Origin: Plazaster borealis
Lineage: Eukaryota; Echinodermata; Asteroidea; Forcipulatida; Labidiasteridae
Length of the DNA stretch: 64,000 nt
NCBI GenBank assembly: GCA_021014325.1
Contig: CM037475.1
Coordinates: 2,511,001-2,575,000 of the forward strand
Direction: 5' to 3'
Positions 46,201-56,035 of the stretch are shown piece after piece. A program made the translations under genes and the position numbers. Below the pieces are notes generated by a model. The model saw only the letters and a list, made by a program, of their open reading frames with translations. It did no database searches and was not told the DNA's origin. The stretch's first letter is position 1. Each line of letters opens with the position of its first letter.

Positions 46201-49200
46201 TGAATGAGTAGGCTACAACTTAACATGTTTACGTTAGACTTTTGTACACAGTCGTTGTCCAATCAGGGTCCAAGTAAGGAGTTTTCTCTCCCAGGGTTTA
46301 CTATTGTAAACATGGTTGGAAATAAAGTAAACCATGGGGACGAGGTTGGCATAAGCCCTTTTCGAATCCACGGCTTTGGCTTTGGATTCGGCTTCAGGCT
46401 CCGTTCTCTCGTCTGAATCCCTGAACGCATAGCACGCGTATAGTCAAAACAACTGAGGGGACTAGCTAGCCTGAGCCGAATCCGAAGCCGAAGCCATGGA
46501 TTCGAAAAGGACCAGAGTAGTCTCTTTTCTTGCCTTCCTCCCAGGTACGAATCCCCCAGGGGAACTATGTGGGTTTGGTTTTCAGTCCCTGCCTGGTGGG
46601 TTTTCCTTGGAAAAATTCTCTTGGGTTTTCTAAAACTGAAACCTCTTTGTCTTCTCTCCACGGGGTTGGCTAGTATAGTGATTAAGTTAGCTCTTACATG
46701 TATACGTACACTAACTACGAATCCTATGAACTGCCGGCATAGTAAATGAATTCTGCGGATAAGCATTTACTTGTTTATTTATTGATAAATAACCGAATAA
46801 AGAAAATCTGCATGACTAATTCATTATGCCTGCCGCTCATAGAATTTTGGAGTTTTAGGTTTTATTATCAATTGGTATTTTCAGATTTCTTACATACAAT
46901 ACGTACAAAACTTCAAATCCTATGAAATGCGGGCATCATAAATTAATTCTGCGGATAAGCATTTATTTATTTATTTATTTATATATAAATAAATAAATAA
47001 ATAAAGACAATCTGCATAGTTAGTTTACTATGCCCGCCATTCATATGATTTTAGTTTTAGGTTTTAAGTAAATATCAGAATCGTCAATTAGTATTTTCTT
47101 ATTTTCATAGTGGTCCCCCTTCTAATACTTCTGATGATTCATCTTATTTGCATTATGAGAGTGGAGCTTTTTTTCTCACAGTAGCGAATATAGTTTAATT
47201 TTCTTTATAGTTTTTTATTCAATATGTGTCGTAAAATATTCTAGCTTGGTTTAGTGTTAAACAAGTTGAAGATATTATTCTCATTGTGATTAAATGTGAA
47301 TTGATTGTTTCCTTTTAATTAAGTTTTGACTAAAAAGTAAAACATTTTTAAAGTTTAATTTCAATTGTTATTTTTTTTAAATCTTTTGTATTCATCACCA
47401 AACCAAAGTTACAGCAGCCTTATGTTGTAGTTGTACTTGTTTAGTGCTGTATCGCACTCGGATCCTATTAGTAGGCCAGCGAATAAGAACACCGGACTCA
47501 AACTCTGATGTTTCTGATCAGCAGAGTGTGGGTTCGAGTCCCGGTCGTGACATTTGTGTCCTCAAGCAAGACACTTAACCATTATTGCTGCGTCCTTCGA
47601 ATGAGACGCAAAGCCGAAGGTCCCGTGTGTTGTGTAATGCACGTTAAGGAACCCAGTGCGCTTATCGTAAAGAGAAGGGGTTCGCGCCGGTGTTCCTGGT
47701 GTGATAGGCAGCATATTGCGCCACAGCACCTTGTAAACCATTACATGGAGCTATAAAGGAAAAAGGTCTCATACTTCAAAAAATGTAGCTCCGCATACCT
47801 TGCAGGAAAAATACTGAGCCCTTTGATTCGCCCCTATGGGTGTGAGAAAGCACTACAAGAGCCCAGTATTATTACTATTATTACAATACCACACAGAGGT
47901 ACACAAAACCACGACAGTTCAAGAGGTGATACCTATAACACTGTTCAAAGACTTTAATGTTACAGCGACTCAAACAAAAATATGAATAATCAAATTAACA
48001 TAACAAGTTACAAGCTAACCTGAACACTTCCAGCAACAACTGAAATCTCCTCCTAACTCTTCATCAGCACAGCCGTAGCCAGGCTGATGTACTCAACCTA
48101 GTTTTAACACACAAAAATTGTGTGTATTTTAGTTAAATACAACATTGAGGATTTAATACATTTAATTTCATAGCTGAGCATTTCCACTGAAATTGACTCA
48201 TTTATTTAGACTATCTTCGTCACCCTGCACAATCTTGTTGGATTAAACTATTATGAAAGTTATCATGAAGGGGACTCATTCAATTCTAGTGCTCTTGTAG
48301 TCAAAATATTCCATAAGTCACTCACATTTATAATGATGCTAAACTTAAACTTCATGATTCAATTAACCAGATTATGACATTTTATAATAGATAATTGTCA
48401 AACTAAAAATAGAGCTTTTAGAACATTACAGATCAAAACTCACCCTGAGTATGGCTTGGAAGATTGCTCTCAGATGTAAAATAATGTATTGAATACGCTC
48501 ATCAATTCAGAATGACTTCTGACTCTCTGTGCAAAACCCTAAAAACACCAGACCAACTTCGGATTGGTTAACTACTGAAGAACACTGAATATTTATAATG
48601 TTTTAAGTTAACTTTAGATCTTCCAATAATCAATTCCCAAAATATTTTGCATAGATCACCCATTCTTGGGATGTGTGGCTTAAGATTTTGCTGACTGTGG
48701 GAAAATCTTCCAGAGCTCTATTCAACCCTCAGGGCTAATTATGTCATCCTTCAAGGGCATTAACTATGCAACCCAACCCAACCCCTAAATAACTGTGAAG
48801 GCTGTGGGAAAAGTCCCTTAAAACGATGAAAAATACGAAAAATTGTGAAGAGCTGTGGCTTGTCATCTTGATGACCACTGTACTGTTTCTGTCGCCACTG
48901 TGAGCAATTTTTTTACTTTTTTAGGATTTCGGTGAGCTTTTCTGGTTGAAACAACTTATGAAGACTTTATATAGCGATTAAGGAATTTTATAACTTAAAA
49001 CCCTTAACCTTTACAGGTCCCTAGAAACTTGCTAACTGCCACACACTACCACCCATGAGTGACGCCCCCTCTTATTGTTATATTTTCATCTCTCATTAAT
49101 TTTTTGACATCCTAGTGACTTCTTTACAAGCCCAGTTGTTGTCTATGATTACTTAAGCTTGATTTTGTTAGTTTTTAATTAATTCTTAATTAATTTTTAA

Positions 49201-52200
49201 TTAATGTGGTTTTAATTAGATAGAGACAAATAATACAGAATTTTGGGTTGAAAACAAAAATTCTGTCAAATCCATCTGTTTTTAAATAATTAGTGCTTCT
49301 AAAAACAATCGAATTAACTGCCTGTCAAATCCAGCCATCTCTGTAATAAACAATTGAATTGTATTAGCCTGACTGTACCTCCCTGGTCAAATCCAGTCAT
49401 CTCTGTAATAAACAATCGAATTGTATTAGCCTGACTTTCTCCACGGTCCCTCCCACAGGACGGTGCCAGTTTGTCTGGTGGGGGGGGGGGGGTGAGTGGC
49501 CTTGCTCAAGCAGCTGGCAAGACATGACTTGACAAGCCAAGCCTGGTAACAGAGAACAGACATCTGAACAGATTGTTCCACTTATCAGTGGGTTAGATTC
49601 TGGGTCATCTGTGTTTGTGTGCATTGGTATAGCACACTTTGTGTACAGTTGTATGCCAGGAACAAGTTTCACAGCCCATACAAAAAAAACCGCAACTCTG
49701 GGAACTGACCCCCCCCCCCCCCCCCATCTTGGATATGTGGAATGGTCCTGTCTGGGATATCGTGGACGGTCAAGTCGCTCAGGGCTTTGCAAGTGAATAA
49801 AAAACAAAGAAACTTTAAATTTACCACTAAAATTTGCCAAGGTCACACATTAAAGGGATAAATTTAAAGAACATCATTTTCTATTTCAGAGGCTGTACCC
49901 AGTGAGACAATAACAGGGGCTGCAACCACTGAAACAACAACAGAGGCTGCAACCAATGAAACAGCAACAACAGGGGCTGCAACCACTGAAGCAGCAACAA
50001 CAGGTTTGTCGTTTAAAAGACAAACTCTGTTTTTTGTGATGTATTTATTTATTTCATTTTTTTTAATCTGATAGATAATGATTATTATTAGGGTATTTAT
50101 TCAATTTTAGCGGCCCATTTCACATTTAAACCCTACCTAATCTTGATTCATGGGGTAAGATTGAGAGCAAACCTTCCTCCACTAATCCACAAACTTAGAC
50201 TTAGTTAAAGTTGGGTTTTGTGCTGATTGATTCAGTAATACTGCGTAGGCTTTAACCCTATTTCTACAGCACATATTGGGCAAAATGAGTCAAAAATGTG
50301 GTACACATGAATTATTAGCCATAACTTCTCTGAATTAAGTCCTATGAGGACAAACTAAATACCATCATAAAGAGTATCAAGCAGACAAATTTTAAACAAC
50401 TTCAAACTTTGCAAAAAAAAAATTTATTATGCAAATGAGGCATTTAATAATCATACAAAAGACAATAACACACTTTAAAACAGTAACAAATCAATATACT
50501 TTGAGCTGAGAGAGACACTTGTGTGTAACAATAGGTTGTTTTACTGTCAATTATGATTCCCAGGTATTTCACCATCAAAAATGTAAAAAAAAAAATGAGG
50601 AAAACGCATGTTAATTATTTTTCCACTAATTAAATATGATTATCAGTATTTTAGTAAATACGGGGCATTTGAATGTATTCATCATTGAAATAAAACAATA
50701 CTTTATTTTATTTGCTTTCATGTCACAACAGAGTAAATGCAAGACTAATGAGCAGACTGTAAAACTACCAAACAATTCTTATTAATCAATTATGTAAATG
50801 CACTTTAATTAGAAAATATGCTAATGAGATGACCTGATTTGCATATTCATACTCACGAGGTCAAAGTTGAACGTTTGAGGTTTGGTGAAGCCAATTTCAT
50901 GAAAAATTTTGACATATAAACACATTATCTTACAAACATTTCCATCAATTCTGGGTCTTTGTGAACTTTATTCATGCAGTCTCTCTTCTGTGTGAAACAA
51001 AAATGGTGCCCACAAACTTCACACAGGGTCTGCACTTTGTTTACTTTTTTGTTTTCTTTATAGCAAAGTGCGCAGTTGCCTCTGCTGGCGGTCCAAATTA
51101 TGCTGTAGGGATGGCTACCTACGGGGAAAAATTGGTTAGGCTGGTCTTCTTGTGGGACCTCTGCCTCTGCCTCTGCCTCTGGTACTACAGGGGGATGAGC
51201 TAGTTCAGCAAGCTGCTGAACTAGCTCCTCACGAAACTCAAGTTGTCCATACCTGGCATTGCGCTTGAGGTCTGGATTGTTGGGATTTCGTGCCCGCCAT
51301 TCTTGAAAAAGAATGAAGCTATTTACAGAGGCCAAATCAATAATATGAAAAAACAGGGTGACCCACCATCTGTTTACTTTCTTCAGCACATTGTACTTGG
51401 CAATGAACTGGTCAGATAGATCCACACCCCCCATGTGCTCATTATATTGCGCAATAACAAGAGGACGGTCGATGGTGATTTCGGACCATTTTCTATCCTT
51501 TGTTTTTTCCTTTCGAGTGACTGTATCCCACTCATCTGCCCTGTGGATTGATGACATCATTGTAACAACTTTCTTATCTTTCCACTGAAGATACAGAATT
51601 CCATCTACATCCCTGTACCAGCGAACACTTCCTCTTACAGACTTTTTGAACTCTTTCAAACCCTTTTTCAGGGGCTTGGGGAACTCTTTTCTGTTCTGAG
51701 CAGCTGTTCCACAAGCAAATATTTTAATTTTCAGCAAATGTTTCAAAAGAGTTGGACTGCTGTAATAGTTATCAAAAAAAACTTTGTATCCCTGATTTTC
51801 TATTGAATTGCAAAGTGTCATGACGACATCATAGCCAAGACCGAAACTTGAGTGCTCTTTTTCAGCTCCTATATAAACATCAAAATCATACGTGTAAGCA
51901 GAGGAAGAGTCCGCTAATACCCAAAGCTTATAGCCCCATTTTGTGGGTTTATCCTTCATGTATTGACGGAGTCCGGAGCGTCCCTTGGACGCAACCATCC
52001 TCTCATCAATACTTACGTGTTGGTAAGGCTGGAATAGCTCTTTACACACACCCTTCATGTGCTCCAGCAGGTATTTTATTTTTTTCAAGCGACCATGTTC
52101 CTCATCTTCGGTCTGTGGGTCAACGACGTGAAAAGTGGCCAGGATGGACTGAAAACGCCGTCTTGACATGAGACTCTTTGGCCATGGTAAGCTGAGCAAG

Positions 52201-55200
52201 GGAGAAGAACGCCAGTATCGATCAGTGGTTGGTAGCTGATACATACCCATGTATATTAGCATGCCAACAAATGCATACAGCTCCTCAACCTTCACATCTG
52301 ACCATGACCCGTCCCGTGAACCGTAAGATGGCGCCGACTCGACCTTCATCCAGCCATAGATGTTGGTGTAATCGCAGATCTTGGACATCATATCCATGGT
52401 GAAGAACATCATGAAGATGTCTATTGCCCTGGTTATGGCTCGGTTCGTTCTCCGAGTGAGTGCAGCAAACTGAAGACCAGGGGGACGGCTTGGACGATGA
52501 ATCATCCGTCGTGTGTCCGGTGCTCCAAGGTCCGGGTCGCCAAGATGGAAGAATTCCATATCTCTAAAAAAGGAAATTTGATTTCAAATTAATATTTGAT
52601 ATATCTTTGAAAGCAGACAATAGAAGCATGTCAGTGACCTGTTCATACAAGCCACTAAGCCAGACATTCTACGCTCAGAAAAATAAACACAATGCAACAT
52701 TCAATGGCAACCAACATACAGAAAAAGTATTTAGGAATTATGCATATTTTATTTCTTTAGCAATAATTATTTGTGTGCTTTAGCAATAATTATTTGTTAA
52801 ACGTGTCAATTAATTACTAATCCAGTTTATTTTGCTGATCACGAAACTTTCGATAGACTTGTCCTAGTCTTTATTTACGAGCCTTGGAGTGTTATGTCAG
52901 ATATTTATGCTAACATTTTAAAAGCCGAGGTGATTGGCACATTTCTGGCGAGTGCGGTCACGCAAGAAACTACTGAAATATGCGGTATTTTGTGGATATT
53001 TAGACGAACAACAACTCAACGTAAATTCCACATGGATTAAGTTTACACAACACATTGAGCAATGATAATAAAACGTTCCACAATTGTTTTTCATTTACAT
53101 CACGTCGCAATAACATTATCATCTGTCATGAAAATATCCTTTAGAGGGTGCTATCTTTGTACGTATTGTATGTAAATATATATTCATTGGAATTTATCAA
53201 CACAGAGGCTGCAACTACAGAAGCTGCAACCACTGAAACAGCAACAACAGAGGAAGCAACCACAGAGGCTGCAACTACTGAAGCAGCAACAGTGGCTGCA
53301 ACCACTGTAGCAGCAACAGCAGTGGCTACGACCACTGAAGCACCAACAACAGAGGATGCAACCAATGAAGCAGCAACAGTGGCTGCAACCACTGAAGCAG
53401 CAACCACAGAGGCTGCAACCACTGAAGCAGCAACAGTGGCTGCAACCACTGTAGCAGCAACAGCAGTGGCTACAACCACTGAAGCACCAACAACAGAGGC
53501 TGCAACGACTGAAGCAGCAACAACAGAGGCTGCAACCACTGAAGCAGCAACAGTGGCTGCAACCACTGTAGCAGCAACAGCAGTGGCTACAACCACTGAA
53601 GCACCAACAACAGAGGCTGCAACGACTGAAGCAGCAACAACAGTGGCTGCAACCACTGAATCGCAAACAACAGAGGAAGCAACCACAGAGGCTGCAACCA
53701 CTGAAGCATCAACAACAGAGGCAGCAGACACCACTGAAGCAGCATTAACAGGTTTATTGTTTAAAAGACAAACTGGGCTCACGGGAACACCGTCGGAAAA
53801 AAAGTATGGACTGGCATGCGGCGCATGGTCGTAAAGACCCATTGCATATGACGTCACACTTTCAAAAAGGAGGCAGATCATTGGACGATAGCTGTTCTCT
53901 GTGCGTAAAAATGTGCGCGTGACCTCAGCGTATCTGTAGTGTTTTGCGGTATGCAAGGGGGATCTATTGATTTCTGTACCCCGGAACGCGCCTCCGAGCA
54001 ATGCGCGTCATTTTGGGTGTAAAAACTCTCTTTTTTGCATGTTTGTATACGATTTTGACACCCAAAATGACACCCAGGATAGGCGCACGTGAGTACTCTG
54101 CACGTTGTGCAATGGGTGTATAAGGTAGTGTATGAGGTCGAGACCCGGGTCATTGCGGTGTCCAAGACCGTGAACAGCCTTTGGAATCCAAGGTATTTTG
54201 TTAATCGAATAATTAAAAAACCCTCTTTAGCAAGAGACCCTCCTTGCAAAGTACTGAACTCTATGGTAACTCTACACTAGAAAAACTGTTGGACTCTGAT
54301 AATGTGTATAATGTACATTGAGATCGATGTGCAGTGCTCCAGCAATTGTTATTTGGTCTTTGGAAGAGTGTATATAAACTTCTATAAATCTAGTTTAAAT
54401 AAGCACACCATATTAATATAGCCGAAACACTTACCGCCATACCGTGTGAGTGGCACATCTATTTGAATGTTCTAGGGAACATGGCCGGTTCCAACGTACA
54501 TTCCACGCGTGGTGGAAAAAAAATGGTGCACTTAGCGAATACGCGGCATGAGGATTGGAATGATACTCTACAACAACATCTTCTTCTTCTTCTTCTTCTT
54601 CTTCTTCTTCTCCTCCTCCTTCTTCTTCTCCTCCTTCTTCTTCTTCTCCTCCTCCTCCTCCTCCTCCTTCTTCTTCTTCTTCCATGGAACTCCTCGCTAG
54701 AGCATAACTCAAGATTGAAATTGAATTCAACATTGAAACTCATCAGACAACTGAACCTCAATATGAAGACGGCAAAAACTTGATGACGTCATTATGACGT
54801 CATCAGGTGTCGAATTACAAGGGTTTTAAAGTTGAAAAATTACCATTTGCTATTCGCTGTATTTCCTTGAATTTTAAAGCTGTGATGTTCATAATTTGGC
54901 ATCGGATAGATCAAGACTGGGGCAACATTTCAAAAGTAAACGCACATAATTCTATTTTTTCGAGAACGAAACATGTTTAAATAAAAATTCTCCTTGCAAC
55001 AGGGTTGGTGGGCCTGTAAAATTATGTCTTTTCCCAGTTAGGTAGGTCACTTAAACCACACTTAATCTTGTGACAAGATTTGCTCAATCTAACGTACTGC
55101 TATGTTTACTTAATTTTCCCCTTTACTTTCATTAGTTTTGTCTTTTAGTGTGGGCATGGCAGCAAAACCAGTTCGTGAATGATCTGAAGCCTCATCAAAG

Positions 55201-56035
55201 ATAAATAAATAAATAAGTTGCTCCCAGGCGGGTCATCACTTTTGCCTTTAGTCCAGCTTAAGTACAGAGATAACAAGGACCCCTTTTCTCACATGACGTG
55301 CATGTTAACCCAGTTTATTTCACCATTTGTCACGTGACTAGGTACCTGTAGCTCATGCGCACGATGGTCGTCCTGGTTGAACCGAGACAATCCCTCTGGT
55401 AGCGGTGACTGGGAACACGTTGGAACCAGTGGACACAACCCTGTAAGTATCACGGAGGGAGTTTATACTTTGGGTCCCTGTTTGGGAGGAGGAGATCATG
55501 CATACTTGCTTACTAAAATCTTTGCTCAGTCACATAGCCGGATTTTGGTTCCTTATTCTTACTGAAACAGACAGTTTTTTATGTACCAGCAAAGGCAATG
55601 ATTCCCTGGTATGAAAACAAGTTTTATTATTCATTCCCGGCCGGGTCATTTTATCTCTGTAGAATTAAAGTGCAATTCTTGGCACTTGAACTGTCTCTAT
55701 TAGTAGTTTATTTCAACTTCCACCTTCAGTTTTAGTTGGCTACGGTACAGCTTGCAATGGCTATGGAACTTCGTGACAGCTTGACTGTGCCCTTTCGGAA
55801 ATTCGGCTCTGTCATGGTCTCTTACTTTGTCAAATTCCTTGATTTTTTTCAGTGTTCCAGTACAGAGCCAATTGACATCCAATGCCGCGTCCGGGGAACC
55901 GTTCAGAATTGGAGTGATGCCGATCAAGAGATCAAAACCAAATGTACTCCCTCTGAAGGTTTCGTCTGCGTCAATGCTGACCAACCTTCCGGCCAGTCCT
56001 GCTTTAACTACGAGGTTCGCTTCTTGTGTCCTTAG
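39947..56035 (+). CDS. Gene 2: chimeric secreted coiled-coil, mucin-like, WxxW protein
   Basis: Proposed exons 39947-40286, 49890-50003, 53206-53751, 55342-55442 and 55853-56035 (1284 nt, 427 aa plus TAG). All joins use GT/AG and all but the last intron are phase 1, so the chain reads through without a stop. Layout: signal peptide (about residues 8-25), Cys-containing head and coiled coil (to 113), Thr/Ala-rich mucin-like region (about 114-333), one WxxW domain (about 334-427). The Thr-rich part would be heavily O-glycosylated, while the WxxW domain and Cys suggest matrix or mucus assembly. The last two exons come from a duplicate of the end of gene 1. The linkage across a 9.6 kb repeat-filled intron is inferred from phase, strand and order, not from transcripts. 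Confidence 0.6.
40373..40717. mobile_element. MITE, diverged relative of family A
   Basis: About 345 bp with ends TTAAAGGTATTGTACACTT and AGTGTACAGGGCCTTTAA. Outer ends and the AATTGGTCATCGAGGT segment match family A, but the interior differs and the 30 bp palindrome is absent. Confidence 0.65.
41210..42840 (+). mobile_element. Helitron-like (HINE/pearl-type) element, near complete
   Basis: 5' end hairpin AGGTGTTCGTGC/GCACGAACACCT (41210-41240), then a T-run and TTC microsatellite. CRE-like TGACGTCATGATGACG lies near 41395 and 41735. Core units of about 148 bp hold the ACCGGAAGT palindrome near 42375, 42523 and 42673. The 3' end has CACGAACACCT complementing the 5' end, a hairpin at 42810-42828 (TTTTTGTT/AACAAAAA) and CTAG at 42837-42840 followed by T. 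Subterminal inverted repeat, microsatellite, tandem core and 3' hairpin match non-autonomous Helitron/Helentron elements (pearl in bivalves, Tsp in sea urchins). No Rep/helicase is encoded. Confidence 0.7.
42860..44314 (+). mobile_element. Helitron-like element with tripled 5' hairpin
   Basis: Three successive 5'-type hairpins (42860-42890, 42914-42944 and a diverged GGTGTTCGGCT...AGCCGAAAACC near 42964-42992) precede the microsatellite and core. ACTTCCGG...CCGGAA(G/A) motifs occur near 43230, 43812 and 43935, and TGACGTCATGATGACGTCAT near 43635. The 3' end has GTTTTTGT/ACAAAAAC (44283-44304) and CTAG at 44311-44314. Non-coding. Confidence 0.65.
44715..45074. mobile_element. MITE family A, copy 7
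   Basis: Full-length, TTAAAGGCACTGTACACG to CGTGTTCAGTGCCTTTAA, with the central palindrome near 44866-44895. Confidence 0.75.
45100..45600. repeat. Module paralogous to the piggyBac target region
   Basis: Shares GAGAGCAAACCTT, GTGCTGATTGATTCAG-like, TCAATTAAT...CCAGT, CGAAACTTTCGA, TTACGAGC and CAATGATAATAAAA segments, in the same order, with 50150-50251 plus 52801-53160. It therefore represents the same intron module without the piggyBac element. 45601-46074 is AT-rich with nothing recognised. Confidence 0.65.
46075..46349. mobile_element. MITE family C, copy 2
   Basis: Ends CCAACCTCGTCCCCAAGG and CCATGGGGACGAGGTTGG, flanked by the direct repeat GGCATAAGCC (46067-46076 and 46348-46357, partly overlapping the ends). 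An internal dyad ATTTGCATATCCAAAA/TTTTGGATACGTATGCAAAT contains two octamer-like ATTTGCAT motifs. Confidence 0.75.
46357..46510. mobile_element. Short MITE with CCTTTTCGAATCC ends
   Basis: About 154 bp directly abutting the previous MITE. The ends CCTTTTCGAATCCACGGC and CATGGATTCGAAAAGG pair, and the arms continue through repeated GGCTTTGG/CCGAAGCC units. Confidence 0.65.
46735..47050. repeat. Duplicated module with palindromic ATTT/AAAT runs
   Basis: Two copies of a module beginning AATTCTGCGGATAAGCATTTA (46747 and 46939) and closing with AATCTGCATA/G and TATGCC(T/C)GCC. The second has a long (TTTA)n/(TAAA)n palindrome at about 46963-47003. GGCATAGTAAA...TTTACTATGCC forms outer inverted ends. 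47060-47460 is AT-rich with no gene seen. Confidence 0.55.
47462..47772 (+). mobile_element. tRNA-Leu-derived SINE, copy 2
   Basis: Same family as 26988: degenerate head, ACTCAAACTCTGATG, box B GGTTCGAGTCCCGGTCGTGA, CAAGCAAGACACTTAACC, CCCAGTGCGCTTATCG, TTGTAAACCATTACATGGAG and terminal GGTCTCAT. The longer body suggests a more complete copy. Confidence 0.75.
49890..50003 (+). CDS. Gene 2 exon 2: short Thr/Ala-rich mucin-like exon
   Basis: 114 nt, phase 1-1, acceptor CTATTTCAG and donor ACAG|GTTTGT. Encodes EAVPSETITGAATTETTTEA and related repeats of GAATTE/EAATNE. The Thr-rich, Cys-free composition suggests O-glycosylated linker. Being a multiple of three and 1-1 phased, it can be added or skipped without breaking the frame. 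Confidence 0.7.
50252..52800 (-). mobile_element. piggyBac-type transposon in intron 2 of gene 2
   Basis: Candidate TTAA target duplications at 50252-50255 (followed by CCCTATTTC) and 52797-52800. Sequence immediately outside continues the intron module also seen at 45240-45360, which supports these limits. The left end CCCTA fits piggyBac ends, but I could not match a good inverted repeat at the right end, which carries a 20 bp direct repeat (TTTAGCAATAATTATTTGT twice, 52757-52797). The non-coding parts, 50256-50924 and 52560-52796, hold nothing else. Confidence 0.65.
50925..52559 (-). CDS. piggyBac-like transposase, apparently intact
   Basis: 544 codons from ATG at 52559, with no internal stop. 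The DDE_Tnp_1_7 (piggyBac) catalytic aspartates lie in their usual settings: SIDERMV (about D185), FFDNYYSS (about D263) and GGVDLSDQ (about D380, D383). The N-terminal dimerisation/DNA-binding part is followed by this core. A C-terminal cysteine-rich zinc domain (CALC...CEVC...HHFC...C, about 496-533) binds the element ends in known piggyBacs. Length is close to the family's usual 550-600. The enzyme cuts and pastes at TTAA. It is antisense to the host gene and lies within its intron. Confidence 0.9.
   Translation of the reverse strand: MEFFHLGDPDLGAPDTRRMIHRPSRPPGLQFAALTRRTNRAITRAIDIFMMFFTMDMMSKICDYTNIYGWMKVESAPSYGSRDGSWSDVKVEELYAFVGMLIYMGMYQLPTTDRYWRSSPLLSLPWPKSLMSRRRFQSILATFHVVDPQTEDEEHGRLKKIKYLLEHMKGVCKELFQPYQHVSIDERMVASKGRSGLRQYMKDKPTKWGYKLWVLADSSSAYTYDFDVYIGAEKEHSSFGLGYDVVMTLCNSIENQGYKVFFDNYYSSPTLLKHLLKIKIFACGTAAQNRKEFPKPLKKGLKEFKKSVRGSVRWYRDVDGILYLQWKDKKVVTMMSSIHRADEWDTVTRKEKTKDRKWSEITIDRPLVIAQYNEHMGGVDLSDQFIAKYNVLKKVNRWWVTLFFHIIDLASVNSFILFQEWRARNPNNPDLKRNARYGQLEFREELVQQLAELAHPPVVPEAEAEAEVPQEDQPNQFFPVGSHPYSIIWTASRGNCALCYKENKKVNKVQTLCEVCGHHFCFTQKRDCMNKVHKDPELMEMFVR
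53206..53751 (+). CDS. Gene 2 exon 3: long Thr/Ala-rich mucin-like exon
   Basis: 546 nt, phase 1-1, acceptor ATCAACACAG and donor ACAG|GTTTAT. Encodes about 182 residues of TEAAT repeats, with a higher-order unit TVAATTVAATAVATTTEAP present three times. Thr makes up about a third of the residues and there is no Cys, so this is a mucin-type O-glycosylation tract. High repeat identity suggests length polymorphism. The opposite strand is also open across the repeat, which is a by-product of its composition. Confidence 0.75.
53832..53969. mobile_element. Short MITE, relative of 13115
   Basis: Shares the AGACCC(C/A)TTGCATATGACGTCA left end and GCAAGGGGG right end with the copy in gene 1. Intronic. 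53970-54560 shows nothing else I recognise. Confidence 0.45.
54562..55003 (+). mobile_element. Truncated Helitron-like element
   Basis: Begins with a (TTC/TCC)n microsatellite (about 54577-54690). It then follows the 5' body of the element at 41210 (GAGCATAACTCAAGATTGAA, GATGACGTCATTATGACGTC), but is cut off before the core repeats. Its end coincides with the left junction of segmental duplication copy B. Confidence 0.65.
55342..56035 (+). CDS. Gene 2 exons 4-5: terminal WxxW domain
   Basis: Exon 4 (55342-55442, phase 1 to 0) encodes GTCSSCARWSSWLNRDNPSG and SGDWEHV. Exon 5 (55853-56035) carries CSSTEPIDIQCRV, CTPSEGFVCVN and NYEVRFLCP, then TAG. Compared with gene 1, exon 4 has Asn for Tyr in RDxPSG (restoring the usual RDNPSG), and exon 5 has Thr for Lys, Gly for Glu and Val for Ile. 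The open frame is retained, which suggests the copy may be used. Poly(A) signal AATAAA at 56827-56832. Confidence 0.75.

Larger units (their letters stand above)
40287..49889 (+). other. Intron 1 of gene 2, filled with repeats
   Basis: About 9.6 kb with no exon that I can support. Contents in order: MITE at 40373; a stretch paralogous to 26.4 kb (40925-41205); Helitron-like elements 41210-44314; family A MITE at 44715; a module (45100-45600) paralogous to the flanks of the piggyBac insertion; MITEs 46075-46510; a duplicated module 46735-47050; SINE 47462-47772. From 47773 to 49889 there is only AT-rich DNA plus a 55 bp tandem duplication (about 49325-49438) and homopolymer G and C runs near 49480 and 49710. 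Confidence 0.5.

Noticed and set aside
49397..49846. 149-codon minus-strand frame
   Set aside because: Contains homopolymer-derived runs, with no domain or splice context.
53141..54001. 286-codon minus-strand frame of Ala/Ser/Val repeats
   Set aside because: Shadow of the Thr/Ala-rich exon on the + strand; the plus strand has matching splice sites and phases and the minus strand does not.
54431..54783. Glu-, Arg- or Leu-rich frames
   Set aside because: Arise from the TTC/TCC microsatellite of a truncated Helitron-like element.
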